Shown: piece after piece, positions 1 to 7,234 of the stretch | Numbering within the stretch: the stretch's first letter is position 1 | How the letters are laid out: every line of letters starts with the position of its first letter | Origin: Deltaproteobacteria bacterium | GTDB taxonomy: Bacteria; Desulfobacterota; DSM-4660; Desulfatiglandales; Desulfatiglandaceae | Direction: 5' to 3' | Length of the DNA stretch: 12,661 bases | Assembly (NCBI GenBank): GCA_019307645.1 | Contig: JAFDJF010000025.1 | Span: forward strand, 1-12,661 | The notes under the pieces: generated by a model | Told to the model about the DNA's origin: nothing | The model's database searches: none | Seen by the model: only the letters and a program-made list of their open reading frames with translations | Made by a program: the position numbers and the translations under genes

Positions 1-124
1 TTTTTGCCTTTCTCTTTATTCTCAGCAAGTTAGAAAATAATGACAAAAATTTCCAGTCAAACGTCAGGTTTGCCCTGTGTCAAAAACATACCTCCGGATA
101 ACTTATTTGTTCCCCTCATAACCT

Positions 125-153
125 TTGACAGAATTCCGGTCTTCGTGTAGAAA
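125..153 (+). promoter_or_regulatory. Probable sigma-70-type promoter of dnaA, overlapped by a DnaA-box-like site
   Basis: TTGACA (125-130) matches the -35 consensus exactly. A 17-base spacer leads to TAGAAA (148-153), 4 of 6 matches to TATAAT. Transcription would start near 160, leaving a leader of about 90 bases before dnaA. AAATCCACA (151-159) overlaps the -10/start region and differs from the DnaA box TTATCCACA at two positions, so autorepression by DnaA is conceivable. This is a pattern match only. Confidence 0.4.
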
Positions 154-250
154 TCCACACGTCACTGATTCATTAGCAAACAGCAATACAAGCCCCATCT
201 TTCAATTCATTCAAAATAAACCAAACTTACCTTTCTGTCCATGAGGAACC

Positions 251-1603
251 ATGACGAAGGCCATTTGGGACGAAGTTAAAACCCACATCAAGTCCGGACT
301 TCCACAAAACACCTTCTCGCTGTGGATTAATCCCATCACCTTTCTGGGGGAAGAAGAAAATGCCGTGATCCTCGGTTGCCCCAACAAGTTTTCCTGCAAC
401 TGGGTGGAGGAAAACTTTCTGGGCCTGATCCAGGACAATTTTCATAAGGCCGGTGCCGGCGGTGTAGACCTGGTCCTCAGGGTCGGCCCGCAAAAAAAGG
501 CCGCGCCTCCCGACAACCGCCTCCCCAGGCCCGAACAGTTAATGCTGCCCAATATGCCCGGAGACAGAAAAAACGGCGGTCTCCGCCTTAATTCCGACTT
601 CACCTTCGACCGCTTTGTTGTCGGCCCCAGCAATGAATTTGCATACTCCGCATCAAAGGCCCTTGCCCGGGGGGGCAGCTGGTCCTACAATTCTCTGCTC
701 ATGCTTGCAAATACCGGCCTGGGAAAAAGCCATCTGTCCCAGGCCATCGGCCATGCCATCCTCGAGCACAATCCCGAAAGCCGGGTCCTTTATGTGACTG
801 CCGAGGATTTTACAAATGACATGATTTCTTCTTTTAAGAACAATACCACCGAAGCATTTAAAAACAAGTATCGCAGGTCATGCGATGTCCTTCTGCTCGA
901 GGAGGTCCATTTCCTGAGCGGCAAGGAAAAGACCCAGGCTGAACTGGGCTATACGTTGGATACCCTGGCCAATGACAACAAAAAGGTCATCTTTACCAGC
1001 TTTCTGCCCCCGAAGGACATCCCCCGCCTCTCCAGGGAGCTGTCTTCCCGCCTGACCGCAGGCCTGGTTACCACCATTGACGGGCCGGACTACGAGACCC
1101 GGGTCAATATCATTTCCAATAAGGCCTCAGAGCACAATATTACACTTTCCAGAGAAATCATAGACTTCCTTGCCGGTCGCCTGACACGGGACGTGCGCCA
1201 GATGGAAAGCGCCCTCAAATGCCTCAAGGCAAAGGCCGAGCTTCTGAAGGTCAGGATCGATCTTGATCTGGCAAAAGAGGTCGTTTCCTGCCTCATATCA
1301 TGTCAGAGACCCATTGCCCCGGAAGACATCCGGAAAATTGTCTCGCAATATTACAAGATTGATCCGGATATGCTAAAATCCAAATGCAGAAAAAAGGTTT
1401 ATGCCTATCCGAGAAACATCTATGCCTACCTGTGCCGCCGCCATACCCATGAGCCCCTTGAAAAAATTGCCCGCACAATCAATCGCAGCCATTCCACGGT
1501 TGTCTATGCCTCGGATCTTGTGGAGCGCAAAATGAAATCCGATGACAGGATGCGCCATCAGGTCGATTTCCTCAGCCAAAAAATAGATGAAATGAAAAAA
1601 TGA
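251..1603 (+). CDS. dnaA: Chromosomal replication initiator protein DnaA (divergent)
   Basis: This is an AAA+ ATPase that binds origin DNA and opens it for replication. The 450 residues show the DnaA order. Residues 1-75 are an N-terminal domain (WDEVK..., SLWINPITFLG), followed by a short linker. The AAA+ core runs from about 115 to 335, beginning at DFTFDRFVVGPSNEFAY. The C-terminal DNA-binding domain covers about 355-425. Walker A is ANTGLGKS (153-160), with Ala where most DnaA proteins have Gly. Walker B ends LLLEEVHFL, with Glu-Glu (217-218) replacing the usual Asp-Asp. The arginine finger (R267 in SSRLTAGL) and sensor-2 Arg (R316 in DVRQMESAL) are kept. The DnaA signature reads NRSHSTVVYA (411-420), with Ser replacing the usual Asp after Arg. 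ATG at 251 has a close AGGA just upstream. No dnaN, recF or gyrB follows; instead a small membrane protein overlaps the stop. The similarity pattern is what I associate with Desulfobacterales DnaA, so it is probably the main initiator rather than a paralogue, but that cannot be settled from this window. Confidence 0.95.
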   Translation: MTKAIWDEVKTHIKSGLPQNTFSLWINPITFLGEEENAVILGCPNKFSCNWVEENFLGLIQDNFHKAGAGGVDLVLRVGPQKKAAPPDNRLPRPEQLMLPNMPGDRKNGGLRLNSDFTFDRFVVGPSNEFAYSASKALARGGSWSYNSLLMLANTGLGKSHLSQAIGHAILEHNPESRVLYVTAEDFTNDMISSFKNNTTEAFKNKYRRSCDVLLLEEVHFLSGKEKTQAELGYTLDTLANDNKKVIFTSFLPPKDIPRLSRELSSRLTAGLVTTIDGPDYETRVNIISNKASEHNITLSREIIDFLAGRLTRDVRQMESALKCLKAKAELLKVRIDLDLAKEVVSCLISCQRPIAPEDIRKIVSQYYKIDPDMLKSKCRKKVYAYPRNIYAYLCRRHTHEPLEKIARTINRSHSTVVYASDLVERKMKSDDRMRHQVDFLSQKIDEMKK

Positions 1604-1857
1604 TCCAAAGACGGTCCTCTTCCTTTAAAAAGATATGTCTGTGGTGTTTAATCGTTGTGTGCAGTATGGTTGCAATCAGCCTTGTGTTTGCTTCTTTCGT
1701 CTCTTTATGGACAGGGTTTACGGACATGCAGCAGGACGGTTTCTGGGTCCCTGTTCTGGCCGGGGCAATAATGCTAAGTGCGGTTTTGTTCCTTTTTATC
1801 CGTGTGACAAAACGCATCCTTTTTCATATGAAAGAAGAGGATGTGCTTCATATCTGA
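1600..1857 (+). CDS. Small two-helix membrane protein, translationally coupled to dnaA
   Basis: This is an 85-residue protein I do not recognise. It begins inside the last codons of dnaA through an ATGA overlap, which is typical of translational coupling and is the main reason to believe it is real. The sequence has a short basic N-terminus (MIQRRSSSFKK), a hydrophobic segment at about residues 12-38, and a short polar loop (TGFTDMQQDGF). A second hydrophobic segment spans about 48-68 and is followed by a basic tail (RVTKRILFHMKEED). The charge pattern suggests both ends lie in the cytoplasm. No catalytic or metal-binding motif is visible. It may be a conserved lineage-specific neighbour of dnaA or a chance open frame; the overlap and the clean hairpin-like topology favour the first. 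Confidence 0.6.
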   Translation: MIQRRSSSFKKICLWCLIVVCSMVAISLVFASFVSLWTGFTDMQQDGFWVPVLAGAIMLSAVLFLFIRVTKRILFHMKEEDVLHI

Positions 1858-2009
1858 ATTCCTGCCTCTATATTCGCCACTGATCACTCTTCTACCCTTC
1901 GATTTTTTGACCCTTTGTCTTGGCGCCTTTGTACGAGTCCCTGTGCAAAAAAAGATTGTCAAAAGCCGTGAAAGGGGATAAAAGACGTTTCAGCCCTTCT
2001 AAAGAGGCC

Positions 2010-2037
2010 TGGTCAATGAACCCTAAGGTTGTATAAA
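2010..2037 (+). promoter_or_regulatory. Possible promoter upstream of the zinc-ribbon gene
   Basis: TGGTCA (2010-2015, 4 of 6 matches to TTGACA) is followed after 16 bases by TATAAA (2032-2037, 5 of 6 matches to TATAAT). It lies upstream of the inverted-repeat region and the small zinc-ribbon gene, in the same orientation. The rest of 1858-2066 shows nothing else I can support. Confidence 0.25.
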
Positions 2038-2066
2038 ATTTGAGTTCAAAACGCTCTAGATTAGGT

Positions 2067-2143
2067 CAGTCCCGCCAACGGCGGGATTGGGCCATTTTTA
2101 AGGGCGAAAGCGTATTAAACATACGTTGAGGTCTTAAAAATGG
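2067..2143 (+). other. Nested inverted repeats, possible structured leader RNA
   Basis: Two adjacent stem structures are visible. The first is 2067-2089, with arms CCCGCC and GGCGGG around AAC, extendable to about ten pairs with one G-T. The second has perfect 11-base arms, CCATTTTTAAG (2092-2102) and CTTAAAAATGG (2133-2143). It encloses a small GC-GAAA-GC hairpin (2104-2111), or alternatively CGTAT/ATACG (2111-2115/2121-2125). The right arm of the second stem contains an ATG (2140) preceded by GAGG (2128-2131), so folding would bury that start. Direct repeats TTGGGCCA at 2087-2094 and 2187-2194 could both pair with TGGCC at 2159-2163, giving alternative folds. It may be a cis-regulatory leader or a small repeat element; no known RNA family is recognised. 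Confidence 0.4.
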
Positions 2144-2212
2144 ACAAACATTTCTTGATGGCCTGATATAGAGCGAGCGAAGCGCTTTTGGGCCAAAGAT
2201 TTAGATTATTTT

Positions 2213-2419
2213 TTGTGTGAAAACTGCGCTAATAAAGATTTTAAGCTTGTGTACAATTTTTCTCTTCGGTTTCATGGGGTTAATTTTGCTGATGATCTTA
2301 TCTATGATCAGTTAACCGAGGAAGTATATCATTGCACCAAGTGTGACAAGGTCTATTCAAGGAAGCAGATAGAAGAGGGGCTTGCAGAATTCAAGAGGAA
2401 ACGCAAGGTAAAGGGTTAG
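2213..2419 (+). CDS. Small zinc-ribbon-like protein, start uncertain (apparent frameshift upstream)
   Basis: The unbroken frame from TTG at 2213 gives 68 residues with two Cys pairs, CENC near the N-terminus and CTKC about 37 residues later, spaced as in a zinc ribbon. A basic tail (KRKRKVKG) follows. I do not recognise a named family and assign no function. The TTG lies at the first Cys pair with no ribosome binding site, and the same frame continues upstream to 2159 with protein-like codons (WPDIERAKRFWAKDLDYFL), so the true protein is probably longer. A well-placed start exists at ATG 2140 (GAGG at 2128-2131, 8-base spacing), but its frame stops at 2164. A one-base change between about 2155 and 2160 would join the two and give a protein of about 92 residues. 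Either this is a disrupted gene, a sequence error, or an unusual start. It is convergent with the RNase G gene. Confidence 0.6.
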   Translation: MCENCANKDFKLVYNFSLRFHGVNFADDLIYDQLTEEVYHCTKCDKVYSRKQIEEGLAEFKRKRKVKG

Positions 2420-2561
2420 GGCTCTCAATAACATATAACCCGGACAAGCCGGAACCAGATCCCGAGGTTTCCGCCACAAATATAGGCGGGTTAAGGGTTC
2501 GCTACGATTGGATGTCGGGATTTGAAGACCGGCTGTGGTGAAGCAGAAACCCAACCGAATT

Positions 2562-4094
2562 TTAGTCATAAATCTCATACTGCTCCAGATGAAAATTTTC
2601 TTTCACGTGGATAATAATTCGTTTTTTCAGCCTGTTTTCCATGGCTCTTAAAGATTCATACTCTTCTTCTCTCAGGACATTTCCAATTGACGGGTTCACT
2701 GAGACAAATACGTCGCTGTTTTCTCCGGGAAAAACACTCTCTCGTTCTATGCCCCTGAATATTTCATAGCAGATCTCTTTTCTGGATTTAAGACGTCCGC
2801 TACCCTCACAGTACAGACAAGGCTCAGTCAACAGCCTGTTCAGGCTTGGTCGGGTCCTTTTACGAGTCATTTCTATAAGCCCAAGGTCCGACATGGGAAG
2901 GGCATTTGTCTTTGCCTTGTCTTTTGCCAGGGCCTCTTTAAGCGCTGCATGCACACTTTGCTGATTGCCCTTTTCTTCCATACTGATAAAGTCGATGATT
3001 ATAATGCCGCCAATATTTCTGAAACGTAACTGATGTGCAATTTCTTTGATTGCCTCCAGATTGGTTTTCAAGATAGTTTCTTCAAGATTTGTTTTGCCCA
3101 CATAACTGCCGGTATTAACGTCGATGGCGGTGAGGGCCTCAGTATGTTCGATAACGATATGGCCTCCTGATTTGAGTTGAATCTTTGTTTCAAGGGCACG
3201 GGCAATCTTGCCTTCGATCCCAAAGGCGTCAAAAATCGGATCTTGTCCATCATAAAATTCCACAGAGTATTTCAATCCGGGTGCGAAGTCGTTGATGAAA
3301 TCCATGATTTTATTGTACTCATCTTTTGAATCGATTACGAGTCGTTCCACCTCTCTTGTGAATAGATCTCGAACGGCCCTCAGGGAGATACGTAGGTCTT
3401 TGTGTATAAGACCCGGGCTTGAGCGGTTCTCCATTTTTTCCTGAATTCCCCTCCAAAGTTTCATTAGAAAGTCCATTTCTGACTTCAGTATTTCTTTCGA
3501 GGCATCTTCACTGACTGTTCTGACAATAAAGCCGAGGTTGGCAGGCCTGATTTCACGAATGATTTCTTTCAGCCTGTCTTTTTTTTCTTTATCCTCTATC
3601 AGGCGGGATACACCGATGTGATCGACCGTGGGCATCAGGACAAGATGCCTTCCCGGAAGGGAGACGTAAGAAGTAAGCCGTGCCCCTTTTTTGCCCAGGG
3701 GCTCTTTGGATATCTGGACCATGATGTGCTGGCCCTCACGGAGCAGTTCGTCTATTTGAAGAGAAACGTTATCAAACTGACCTGGATGAGATGACTCGGA
3801 ATCAATACTATCGGGGTCTTCTTCGGCTGTGATGTCCTCAAACATCGCCTGTTCGATGTCCAACAGAGCCCTGTGTACATCTGAAACGTAAAGAAAAGCT
3901 CGCCTTTCAAGCCCTATGTCCACGAAGGCTGCCTGCATGCCGGGAAGGACTCTGGTGACCTGTCCTCGATAGATATTTCCAAGCAGTTCCTGCCCTGTCT
4001 TTTTTTCGTTATACACCTCAACGACGTCTCCGTCTTCGACGAGGGCGACCCTGGTTTCGTGAGGTCTGCTATTGATGATAAGTTCATTAGGCAT
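2562..4094 (-). CDS. rng: Ribonuclease G/E family endoribonuclease
   Basis: This is an endoribonuclease for rRNA maturation and mRNA decay, cytoplasmic, 510 residues, close to the usual RNase G length and without the long C-terminal scaffold of RNase E. The N-terminus (MPNELIINSRPHETRVAL...) and an S1 domain (GNIYRGQVTRVLPGMQAAFVDIGLERRAFL) are typical. The S1 region carries an acidic insertion (about residues 86-112). The metal-binding catalytic aspartates are in TAIDVNTG (about D325) and IIIDFISM (about D368). The Zn-link cysteines are in EPCLYCEGSGR (about 426 and 429). I chose ATG at 4094 because family members begin at this point. A TTG at 4112 would add six residues and overlap the upstream stop, and neither has a strong ribosome binding site. 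Only ten bases separate it from the radical SAM gene, so the two are co-transcribed. The 142 bases downstream (2420-2561), between convergent genes, contain only a weak 5-bp hairpin (CCGCC/GGCGG at 2471-2489) and no clear terminator. Confidence 0.95.
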   Translation of the reverse strand: MPNELIINSRPHETRVALVEDGDVVEVYNEKKTGQELLGNIYRGQVTRVLPGMQAAFVDIGLERRAFLYVSDVHRALLDIEQAMFEDITAEEDPDSIDSESSHPGQFDNVSLQIDELLREGQHIMVQISKEPLGKKGARLTSYVSLPGRHLVLMPTVDHIGVSRLIEDKEKKDRLKEIIREIRPANLGFIVRTVSEDASKEILKSEMDFLMKLWRGIQEKMENRSSPGLIHKDLRISLRAVRDLFTREVERLVIDSKDEYNKIMDFINDFAPGLKYSVEFYDGQDPIFDAFGIEGKIARALETKIQLKSGGHIVIEHTEALTAIDVNTGSYVGKTNLEETILKTNLEAIKEIAHQLRFRNIGGIIIIDFISMEEKGNQQSVHAALKEALAKDKAKTNALPMSDLGLIEMTRKRTRPSLNRLLTEPCLYCEGSGRLKSRKEICYEIFRGIERESVFPGENSDVFVSVNPSIGNVLREEEYESLRAMENRLKKRIIIHVKENFHLEQYEIYD

Positions 4095-4104
4095 GGGGAC
4101 CCGG

Positions 4105-6615
4105 TTATACAAGTACCTGTTTGGTTTTCACTGTTTTGATGTCATAGTCGCTTATTTCCTTCAAGTGGAAGATACCTTCGACTATTTCATCGGGTTTTAA
4201 CTTCGGCCCTTCAATGTGTTTCAGGATGAGCTCTATTTTATTTGGGGAAAAGACTCTAATGGATTTTACCAGCTGTCTGGCATCGATCCTATGCTCACCT
4301 TTTTTTGTTATTTTGACAACAGGAAAATGGTCTGATTCCAGAAACCTCTTCAGGTATTTTTCTTCTAACTCTGCTCCGTTTAAGGTGACCACAAAAGTGC
4401 TCTCCTTCAGCCTTGACTTCTTTTTTCCAGAGGGGATTTTTTCAACAGAGGTGACATGAACTCCTGGGGGCAACTGACCGTTGATACACTCTTTTATGTA
4501 TGAAATATTCGATGACTCAGTGAGTTCAAAGTCCAGCATTTCATGCAGGCTTTCAGTCCCGACAGGCAGGGCGCATGTAAAAGATAACCTGGGCATGGGG
4601 TGGAATCCCCTGGAGTAAACGAGATCCAATCCGGCCCTTTTAAAGGTCCTGATAAAGACTTGAACAAGTTCAAGATGGCTGAGATACCGGGCATGGTTTT
4701 GCTTTGTGAATGTGAGGCGGTATTTTTCAGGGGACTGAGCAATGAGCGGCCTTGAGGAAGGAATTTCCGGCGTGGACGGGAAATCTGAAACCTGGAAAAG
4801 GACCGGATCCACTGTGTTGTGATCGCAAACCCCGCACTCCAGACATGTTTTCCTGCAGTCGGGAGTTGATTTTTCCTTCTGCGCCCGTTCCCACTCATTT
4901 TTGAAAAAGCCTCGGGTGACTCCCGACTTGATATGGTCCCATGGCAGGACTTCATCCAGGGGCCTTTCCCGGTTGAAGTAATGGTCATCTAATCCGGAGC
5001 GTCTGAGCGCTTCCTCCCAGAATTCTACATGAAATTGTTCCCCCCAGGCATCAAACCTGGCCCCCAGTTTCCATGCCTCTATCAGGGTCCGGCTCAATCT
5101 TCTGTCTCCTCTCGAGAAAATTCCCTCCAGCCAGCTCAATTCAGGCTGGTTCCATTTGACGCGGATTCGGCTTCCCCTGAGTCCTTCGCGGATCGTTTGT
5201 AGTCGCCTTCGGCTTTCTTCCAGCGGAATCTGGGGCGCCCACATGAATGGGGTATGTGATTTGGGGACAAAGGAGGAAATGCTGACGTTCAATTTAGGCC
5301 TGTTCCCTCGCTTGCCGGCGAGCCCTGCGACTTGTTGGGCCAGTTCAACGATATCCTGAAGGTCTTTTTCCTGTTCAAATGGAAGGCCTGTCATAAAATA
5401 AAGTTTGATCAAGTTCCATCCTGCCCCATAGACAAATCGAGCCATCTCCAGGATGTCTTCCTGGGTCAGCCCTTTATTGATGATTCGTCTAAGCCGATCG
5501 TTCCCTGCCTCTGCAGCCAGTGTGAAACCTGTTTTTCTCACCCGTTTGATCTGTTTGATTATTAAAGGATTGAGGCTGTCAACCCTTAGGGAGGGAAGGC
5601 TTATGGCGATATGTTCGCGATCTTGTCTGTCCATTAATGCCTTAATAAGCGGTTCGATACAGCTGTAATCCCCGGAACTCAGGGACAGTAGAGAGAGGTC
5701 CTCATAGCCGGTCAGCTTTAACGCTGTTTCTGCTTTTTCAAGGATGGAAGCAGGACTTCGTTCGCGCACCGGGCGGTAGATCATACCGGCCTGGCAGAAT
5801 CTGCAACCGCGTGTGCAACCGCGGGAAATTTCTATGGCCAAACGGTCATGGATCAGTTCTGTGTAAGGGACCACCTGTCTTGAGGGATATGGGTAATTAT
5901 CAATAGAGGGGAGAACGGCTTTTGTGACATATGGATAATCCGGCAACAGAGGCTCTATTGTATCAACACTTCCTTCCGGGCTGTAATGAATACGGAAATA
6001 GGAGGGGATGTAAAGCCCTTTGATATGGCGCAGTTCGTCAAGGAGTTCCTTCTTATCTTTAATTTTCCGCTGTTTTTTTTTGCGTACCGTACGGCATATT
6101 TCAATCGCTGCTGCTTCACCATCCCCGATGACGATTGCGTCAAAAAACTCAGCAACCGGTTCAGGATTAAAACATGCGGGTCCTCCTGCGATAATAAGGG
6201 GGTCATCTTCATGCCTTTCTGCTGCAAGTAAGGGAATGCCCGCGAGATCGAGCATGTTTAAGACATTTGTGTAAGAAAGCTCGTGTTGCAGGCTGAACCC
6301 AATGATGTCAGCGTTGGAGAGAGGACGATCCGATTCAAGTGTGGCAAGGGGTATTTTACGACGCCTCAGCTCTTTTTCCAGATCGACCCAGGGGCAAAAA
6401 ACCCTTTCAGCGACCAGCCACCGGGGCCTGTTTAAGATGTCATAGAGGATTTTGAGGCCCAGGTGTGACATGCCTATTTCATAGACATCGGGGAAAGCAA
6501 GGACAATGGATACCTCTGTGTGGGCAGGGTTTTTCCTGACGGAGTTAACCTCGTTTCCAAGATAGCGGCTTGGACGGCTGATATTTGAAAACCAACGCTG
6601 GTTTAATATGGACAT
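4105..6615 (-). CDS. B12-binding-domain radical SAM protein fused to DUF2344 (TIGR03960/TIGR03936 type)
   Basis: This 836-residue protein has three parts. An N-terminal cobalamin-binding-like region (about 1-230) contains FPDVYEIGMSHLGLKIL and later IIAGGPACFNPEP. A radical SAM core has the 4Fe-4S motif CTRGCRFC (Cys 267, 271, 274) in EISRGCTRGCRFCQAG. A Cys-rich patch, CRKTCLECGVC (Cys 587-597), could bind a further metal. The C-terminal DUF2344 domain (from about 632) begins YRLTFTKQNHARYLSHLELV and includes SRGFHPMPRLSF. The reaction is unknown for this family; occurrence beside RNase G is common in bacteria, so a role linked to RNA or ribosome work is only a guess. I chose ATG at 6615 because family members start close to a PSRYLGNE motif. 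A TTG at 6702 would add 29 residues running through a repeat-like stretch. It is the first gene of a two-gene unit with rng. Confidence 0.9.
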   Translation of the reverse strand: MSILNQRWFSNISRPSRYLGNEVNSVRKNPAHTEVSIVLAFPDVYEIGMSHLGLKILYDILNRPRWLVAERVFCPWVDLEKELRRRKIPLATLESDRPLSNADIIGFSLQHELSYTNVLNMLDLAGIPLLAAERHEDDPLIIAGGPACFNPEPVAEFFDAIVIGDGEAAAIEICRTVRKKKQRKIKDKKELLDELRHIKGLYIPSYFRIHYSPEGSVDTIEPLLPDYPYVTKAVLPSIDNYPYPSRQVVPYTELIHDRLAIEISRGCTRGCRFCQAGMIYRPVRERSPASILEKAETALKLTGYEDLSLLSLSSGDYSCIEPLIKALMDRQDREHIAISLPSLRVDSLNPLIIKQIKRVRKTGFTLAAEAGNDRLRRIINKGLTQEDILEMARFVYGAGWNLIKLYFMTGLPFEQEKDLQDIVELAQQVAGLAGKRGNRPKLNVSISSFVPKSHTPFMWAPQIPLEESRRRLQTIREGLRGSRIRVKWNQPELSWLEGIFSRGDRRLSRTLIEAWKLGARFDAWGEQFHVEFWEEALRRSGLDDHYFNRERPLDEVLPWDHIKSGVTRGFFKNEWERAQKEKSTPDCRKTCLECGVCDHNTVDPVLFQVSDFPSTPEIPSSRPLIAQSPEKYRLTFTKQNHARYLSHLELVQVFIRTFKRAGLDLVYSRGFHPMPRLSFTCALPVGTESLHEMLDFELTESSNISYIKECINGQLPPGVHVTSVEKIPSGKKKSRLKESTFVVTLNGAELEEKYLKRFLESDHFPVVKITKKGEHRIDARQLVKSIRVFSPNKIELILKHIEGPKLKPDEIVEGIFHLKEISDYDIKTVKTKQVLV

Positions 6616-6652
6616 ATGAGATGCTTGAAAGGGACAATATAACTCAAGGTTA

Positions 6653-6866
6653 AAAGGTTCACGGTTTCCCGCTTTCGCTTCGCTCCGACAGTCAAGGTTC
6701 AAAGCGATGAAGGAAGGTCTCTATTCTTTACACAAATACCCTGTTCATCCGGTTTTTTGATATGCCAAACGGTTTTTCACACAAAGTCCAAGGAACACGC
6801 TATGTCGCTCTGGAAACATGAAGAAAATTCCGATGAAATCGGGTTTAACCGTGAACCTTTGAACCC
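6653..6866. repeat. Dispersed GGTTCACGGTT-type micro-repeats in inverted orientation
   Basis: AAAGGTTCACGGTT (6653-6666) recurs as its exact reverse complement at 6847-6860. A partial copy, AAGGTTCAAAG, lies near 6694-6704. The second full copy sits in a larger palindromic block (6841-6866) ending GGGTT...AACCC. These resemble the short GGTTCA-based intergenic repeats of many deltaproteobacterial genomes (recalled, not searched). They lie in the leader of the radical SAM gene, where the alternative TTG start of that gene also falls. Confidence 0.55.
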
Positions 6867-6987
6867 GTTACAAAGGATTTTCAAATAATTGTACATCAGT
6901 ATATTTAATGTAACAGTATTTGTCCAAGACAAATGGCGGGCGTTTCCAGAGTGGATTGAAAATATTGCACGAAAAGGCTGTTATTGC

Positions 6988-7138
6988 ATTTAGTGTCTGA
7001 ACGAAGACTAGGATTTTTCGTCAAGATCAAGGAAGATCAAAATTTTAACCGTAGGAATACATTCAGTATTTTGAGGATTAAAATTTTTATCTGACGTAGA
7101 TATTGGCGAAAAAAACAGTTTTCGTTCGGGCACTATTT
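6988..7138. mobile_element. MITE-like 143-bp imperfect palindrome flanked by ATTT
   Basis: The element AGTG...CACT (6992-7134) is a near-complete inverted repeat. The ends AGTGTCTGAACGAA and TTCGTTCGGGCACT pair with two mismatches. The arms (69 bases each) match at roughly 70 percent allowing one compensating gap in each, including CGTCAAGATCAAGG against its partner and a shared AAAATTTTTAA-type block. The centre is the perfect hairpin AATAC-ATTCA-GTATT (7056-7070), whose midpoint (7063) is exactly the midpoint of the element. ATTT occurs immediately outside both ends (6988-6991 and 7135-7138), consistent with a 4-bp target duplication, though this is weak in AT-rich DNA. There is no open frame inside. 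It could instead be a large structured repeat of another kind. Confidence 0.65.
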
Positions 7139-7234
7139 AGGGGTTTGAGGTAAAGGTCTGGGGATAGGAGAGAGGCGGACTTCTGAAAAGAGATGCCCAC
7201 GGCCCTTACGTCAATGCCGGTAAGATCTGAAGCC

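Noticed and set aside
2471..2489. CCGCC/GGCGG hairpin as terminator between the convergent genes
   Set aside because: The stem has only five pairs with a nine-base loop and no T tract on either strand.
4494..4988. 164-codon minus-strand open frame within the radical SAM gene
   Set aside because: It is a frame-shifted shadow of the Cys-rich and DUF2344 region on the same strand, which is intact in the main frame.
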